A DNA stretch of 64,000 bases. It comes from Pyrrhoderma lamaoense (lineage: Eukaryota > Basidiomycota > Agaricomycetes > Hymenochaetales > Hymenochaetaceae). The stretch is from the NCBI GenBank assembly GCA_002794735.1, contig NBAZ01000017.1, positions 124,001-188,000 of the forward strand, read 5' to 3'. This document shows positions 60,952 through 64,000 of the stretch, one piece after another (the stretch's first letter is position 1; each line of letters begins with the position of its first letter). Under the pieces are notes generated by a model that was not told where the DNA came from, made no database searches, and was given only the letters and a program-made list of their open reading frames with translations. A program made the translations under genes and the position numbers.

Positions 60952-62676
60952 TTACACTAATCCAGGTCCATTACACCAAACATTACCCCAGCGATCTTGA
61001 GCTACACCAGTCTTTCCTCCATTTTGAAGCCAGGCCCCTCCTGGGTCCTTCGCATCGCCGTCTATGTAACCTACACCGTAGCTTTGGGCGGCATTAAAAC
61101 GCGGCACCGGACATGCTATACCAAGAAAAGAAGGACAAGCTCGGTCAACAGCATAACATGTTTCTAGGCACGGCAAGAGTTCTGTCCAGTTTCCACCATT
61201 TGCAGACAAAGCAGGCAAGTTCGGATTACGTGTAGAAGAAGAGTCTGAACTATTTTGAATCTTGAAAGCGGGGGTAAGATCGGTGGTCGAAAGCACAACC
61301 TGTGTGTCATCGTCCCTTTTCCGGAAAAGGTTTCTTTTCCAACCTCTCTTCTTTTTAGTTGATGTAGAACTTGGTGATACCGAAGCAGTGGTTGTGGAAG
61401 AGGAGCTTTCACCACAACGAGGTAACTGAACAGTGCATAGCCACGTTCTATACGCTGATTGACAGTCTGAGCAAGTCATAAGTGGAGAGTACCAATCTCG
61501 GCCGCAAGCAAAGGTAAGAAGAGACTGGGTGAAGTTTGTCAGGTATGACAAAAGAGGGTCCGAAACGTTTGTCGGAAGGTTAGAAGAAGTATATGCAGTC
61601 GAACCATCATCAGGAAACGGTAAAGGGACAGAGTATGAAACTTCTGGGCAGTATGGTAGTGAGTGGACAAGAGGACATGAGAAGAAAGCTAACAATAGCG
61701 TGAGCATAAAAATGATGATTTACCATGTATTGACGTACCGGATTTGGTGGTTAAGTCGATGGGTCCAGAAACCTTGGTGTCGTCTTGTATAACGAAAGCA
61801 GTGTAATTCGTTGTAGGTTGTAGCCCACCGAAAAGCCATTGTGTTCTCCAACCTCTCGAATCGCGGAGTATAAGAGTTGTTTCTACTACACTTGTGTTAC
61901 TGTTGAAAGTTATGTTCGTACGACTTTTGAGTGCACAAGCAGTCAAAGGAGAACCATCTGAGAAAGTTTTGGATGATGTATTGAAGTCCGGGAAGGAGGC
62001 GGTCGGGCCAACTAATAATGTGAAATTAGGATACACTGTAGGAGGATTAGTGAAGTCAGAGAAAGGCTGGTCGGCAGAAGGCAAAGTGTAATTTGGGTAT
62101 GTGGGCTCAGTAATGTTTGGAGGTTGGAATGCTGGAGAGAAAATCAGGGCTTGATTTGCTGTTGTATCTCCGAAGAGAGGCAACTCCTCTAGTAATTCGT
62201 ATATCGGTTCTACCAAAATGCCAAATTTACGTCCATCAGAGCATCCTAGTTAATCATGATAGTCACATACCTCCATCCGATACACCAACTTCCAAAGTCA
62301 TGCTATCTGTACCTTTGCTAATTGCAAAGTTCCCCCCACCATCACCTAAGATAGTGAAATTACCGAAACCATTCCCGTTCACGACGATCTCGAAAACATC
62401 AGTACTATCAGAGGAATCACTTGGGTCGGAGATTGCTGAATTATTTGTAACGAAAAATCGAGTACCATCGCTAACCCCTCCACAAAGGGCGATTGAGATA
62501 CTCAATTTTGAGGTTGTTGTTTGTGGAAGCCTGAATGCAGTGGATATAAGGTTTGAGGTGTCCAGTGTAAGGGTTGAATTGATCGAAAGTGTGACTTGTG
62601 CTAGAATACTAGCGAAATGTAGAAAAAATAAGAGAAGCCATACTGAAACATTCAAACACAGATATTTCCTAGACAT
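60952..62676 (-). CDS. MID1: MID1-type stretch-activated calcium channel subunit
   Basis: Three exons (62676-62271, 62209-61739, 61688-60952) give 537 aa with no frame change. A signal peptide (LLLFFLHFASILAQ) precedes a glycosylated extracellular region with many NxS/T sites. Landmarks of fungal MID1 are PIYELLEELPLFGDTTANQA, WLFGGLQPTTNYTAFV, CPLVHSLPYCPEVSY and the cysteine-rich C-terminal half (CGRDWYSPLMTCSDCQSAYR, WLCTVQLPRC, CLETCYAVDRACPSFLGIAC and NVWCNGPG). MID1 partners CCH1 to let calcium in during mating, cell-wall and ER stress. A basic insert (KKKRGWKRNLFRKR) sits between Cys blocks. The first intron is taken as 61 nt ending GGTAG, because that restores the conserved GEPIYELL junction; a shorter alternative would leave 25 nt. 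Confidence 0.92.
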
Positions 62677-63759
62677 CTCACAACTGTAAAGTGTAGAGGA
62701 TATTCAGAATTATTGCATGATCACTGTTGTCATGAGGAAGCTGCGTGTCTAATTCATCACATCAGTTAAGCTCACAGGAGTTATTATGTAATCGAGAATA
62801 GTCTACGTTAATCGGATTAATAATCCCTTGAAAATAAACTGCCTACCATGGCTAACCCTGTCTCTCAGGCTTGCTGAAGTTATGTGTCTCGGACAAGAAT
62901 TTCATCTATTTACGTCATCTTTCAGTATTGGAACAAGCTCTACTTGTGAATGACTCACGTTCATAAGTGTAAAAAAGAATGTTGTCTTAAGCCTAGCACT
63001 TTTAACATCAAAATACATCTCTCTTCCTTATCATCTCGGCGATTAGGTGCAAAAGTATTGGACCAAAGGATCTATCTTCTCGCTGGTGTGTGTAGGAGGG
63101 AATATGAGCGTATAGAAACAAGCTGAGTATGTTCCCGCTGCAGATCTCCTTCATCTGAGACATTAGAATCCGAACCCGAAGAAACAAGCTTTTCTACATC
63201 TTCTCTCTGGTTATTCTACCCTGTACATACCTAATGCTACTTTTTTTTTCAAAACCTACCACCAAAATCGCACGATTCATTCACCAAATACCCTATCAGA
63301 GGTCTCTTGTCGCTTCTTGTTGCTTTTTTCTTTAGCATGGATTGTACGAACTCTCAATAAAGATACCCAAATCATCCGAGACCGAAAGCCCCACTGTCCG
63401 TTGTATCCGCCCTACCCGCTAAAACTCTAAACCCCCTAAGGTAGGCTGATGCCTGTTCCGCTCCTTTTCTGGTGTATGTATACCCAAATGGGCTGTACTA
63501 AGACTTCATCCGATACGCTATCTACAACTTGACAGCGGAAGAAGAAAGATCCCAGACACCAGTACTCTATCCTTTGTCTCTCTTGTATCCGTTAGTATAC
63601 ATGTATAAATGCCTTTCTCCGAATTTCCGACAGGAGTTCACTCTCGTCCCCCTCGTTCTTTCCCCTTCGATTTCGAGTGTGGTTGCTTGGTTAGCTTCTC
63701 GCTTTCGATACTTCCCAAGTTTCCTCGCTTCTATTTCTTAATTCAAAAGAAGAAGCAAG
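62677..63759. other. Divergent intergenic region
   Basis: About 1.1 kb between MID1 (leftward) and the secreted-protein gene (rightward). The part near 63600-63760 is C/T-rich with a TATAAA at about 63603, which may serve the rightward gene. Open frames here are not supported. Confidence 0.45.
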
Positions 63760-64000
63760 ATGAAGTTTATCGAGAGTCGACTTCTTTCCACCGTTCTTTT
63801 AGCATTCACAGTATGTCCAGCACTTGTCAATGCTGGATGGGCTGGCTTTTCAGGCCGTGCGGCAAATGATCTATCTAAACGTGGCGCTCTTTTTGGCAGA
63901 CAAGATTGTACTTCAAGTACAACAACATCTATAATTTTCCAGACAAATTACGTTGATACAGTTACTGTATCGGGAACCTGTGCTGGTATGCATCTTTTGT
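63760..64000 (+). CDS. N-terminal part of a secreted protein with a Kex2-like site (partial)
   Basis: ATG 63760 begins a classical signal peptide (MKFIESRLLSTVLLAFTVCP, cleavage near ALVNA-G). It is followed by a short propeptide with LSKR and FGRQ, then CTSSTTTSIIFQTNY and Thr/Ser-rich sequence. The frame runs to near the window edge; a GGTATG at about 63983 could be an intron donor. The gene continues beyond the window. The leader plus dibasic site plus GRQ recalls the secreted protein at 25082, but no family can be named. Confidence 0.65.
   Translation, partial: MKFIESRLLSTVLLAFTVCPALVNAGWAGFSGRAANDLSKRGALFGRQDCTSSTTTSIIFQTNYVDTVTVSGTCAGMHLL

Noticed and set aside
62246..62270. 25-nt ultra-short intron in MID1
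   Set aside because: A 61-nt intron using the next AG restores a better conserved junction (GEPIYELL), so the very short form is unlikely.

Overview
The window looks like nuclear DNA of a filamentous fungus, most likely a basidiomycete of the Agaricomycetes. The signs are many short introns (mostly 50-80 nt, GT..AG), AT-rich spacers, several fungal-specific families (MID1, SFP1-type zinc finger, DUF3433-like membrane protein, fungal ASX/DEUBAD protein, MAM3/CNNM) and a tyrosine-kinase-like (TKL) protein of the kind expanded in mushroom-forming fungi. The species cannot be told from the sequence alone.

Layout. 1-159: 3' end of a gene. 509-6165: three accessory genes, namely a TKL pseudokinase fused to two dsRNA-binding domains (+), an ADP-ribosylglycohydrolase (-) converging on it, and an orphan 226-aa gene (+). 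7820-11541: a DUF3433-like membrane protein and a decayed copy of its 3' end. 12267-23648: housekeeping block with a MAM3/CNNM transporter-like protein (+), an ASX/DEUBAD chromatin protein (-), ribosomal protein eS26 (-) and a carnitine O-acetyltransferase (+). 25082-29129: a secreted Ser/Thr-rich protein, an F-box-like protein and DPH3. 29130-35538: 6.4 kb without a recognisable gene. 35539-37756: peroxiredoxin (-). 39903-46000: SFP1-like zinc-finger regulator (-) with a 1.95-kb intron, followed by a long gene-poor region. 52208-52420: one convincing 3' exon of an unidentified gene (-). 57689-59684: EamA/SLC35G-type transporter (-). 60169-60817: a miniature inverted-repeat transposon. 60952-62676: MID1 calcium-channel subunit (-). 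63760-64000: start of a secreted protein.

Exon models were built by hand from splice signals and reading frame. Eight genes splice into clean frames: pseudokinase-dsRBD 561 aa, ARH 352 aa, orphan 226 aa, eS26 124 aa, F-box-like 347 aa, DPH3 138 aa, peroxiredoxin 189 aa and MID1 537 aa. Several others (MAM3, ASX, carnitine acetyltransferase, secreted protein, SFP1, EamA, DUF3433) need frame changes inside otherwise conserved-looking coding sequence. Nearly all of these are of one sign (one base too few), often in homopolymers, which points to residual sequencing deletions rather than pseudogenes.

Most noteworthy: the pseudokinase + two dsRBDs, a reverse-order, catalytically degenerate analogue of the animal PKR layout and a candidate dsRNA sensor; the MITE; the decayed DUF3433 copy; and the uniform sign of the frameshifts.
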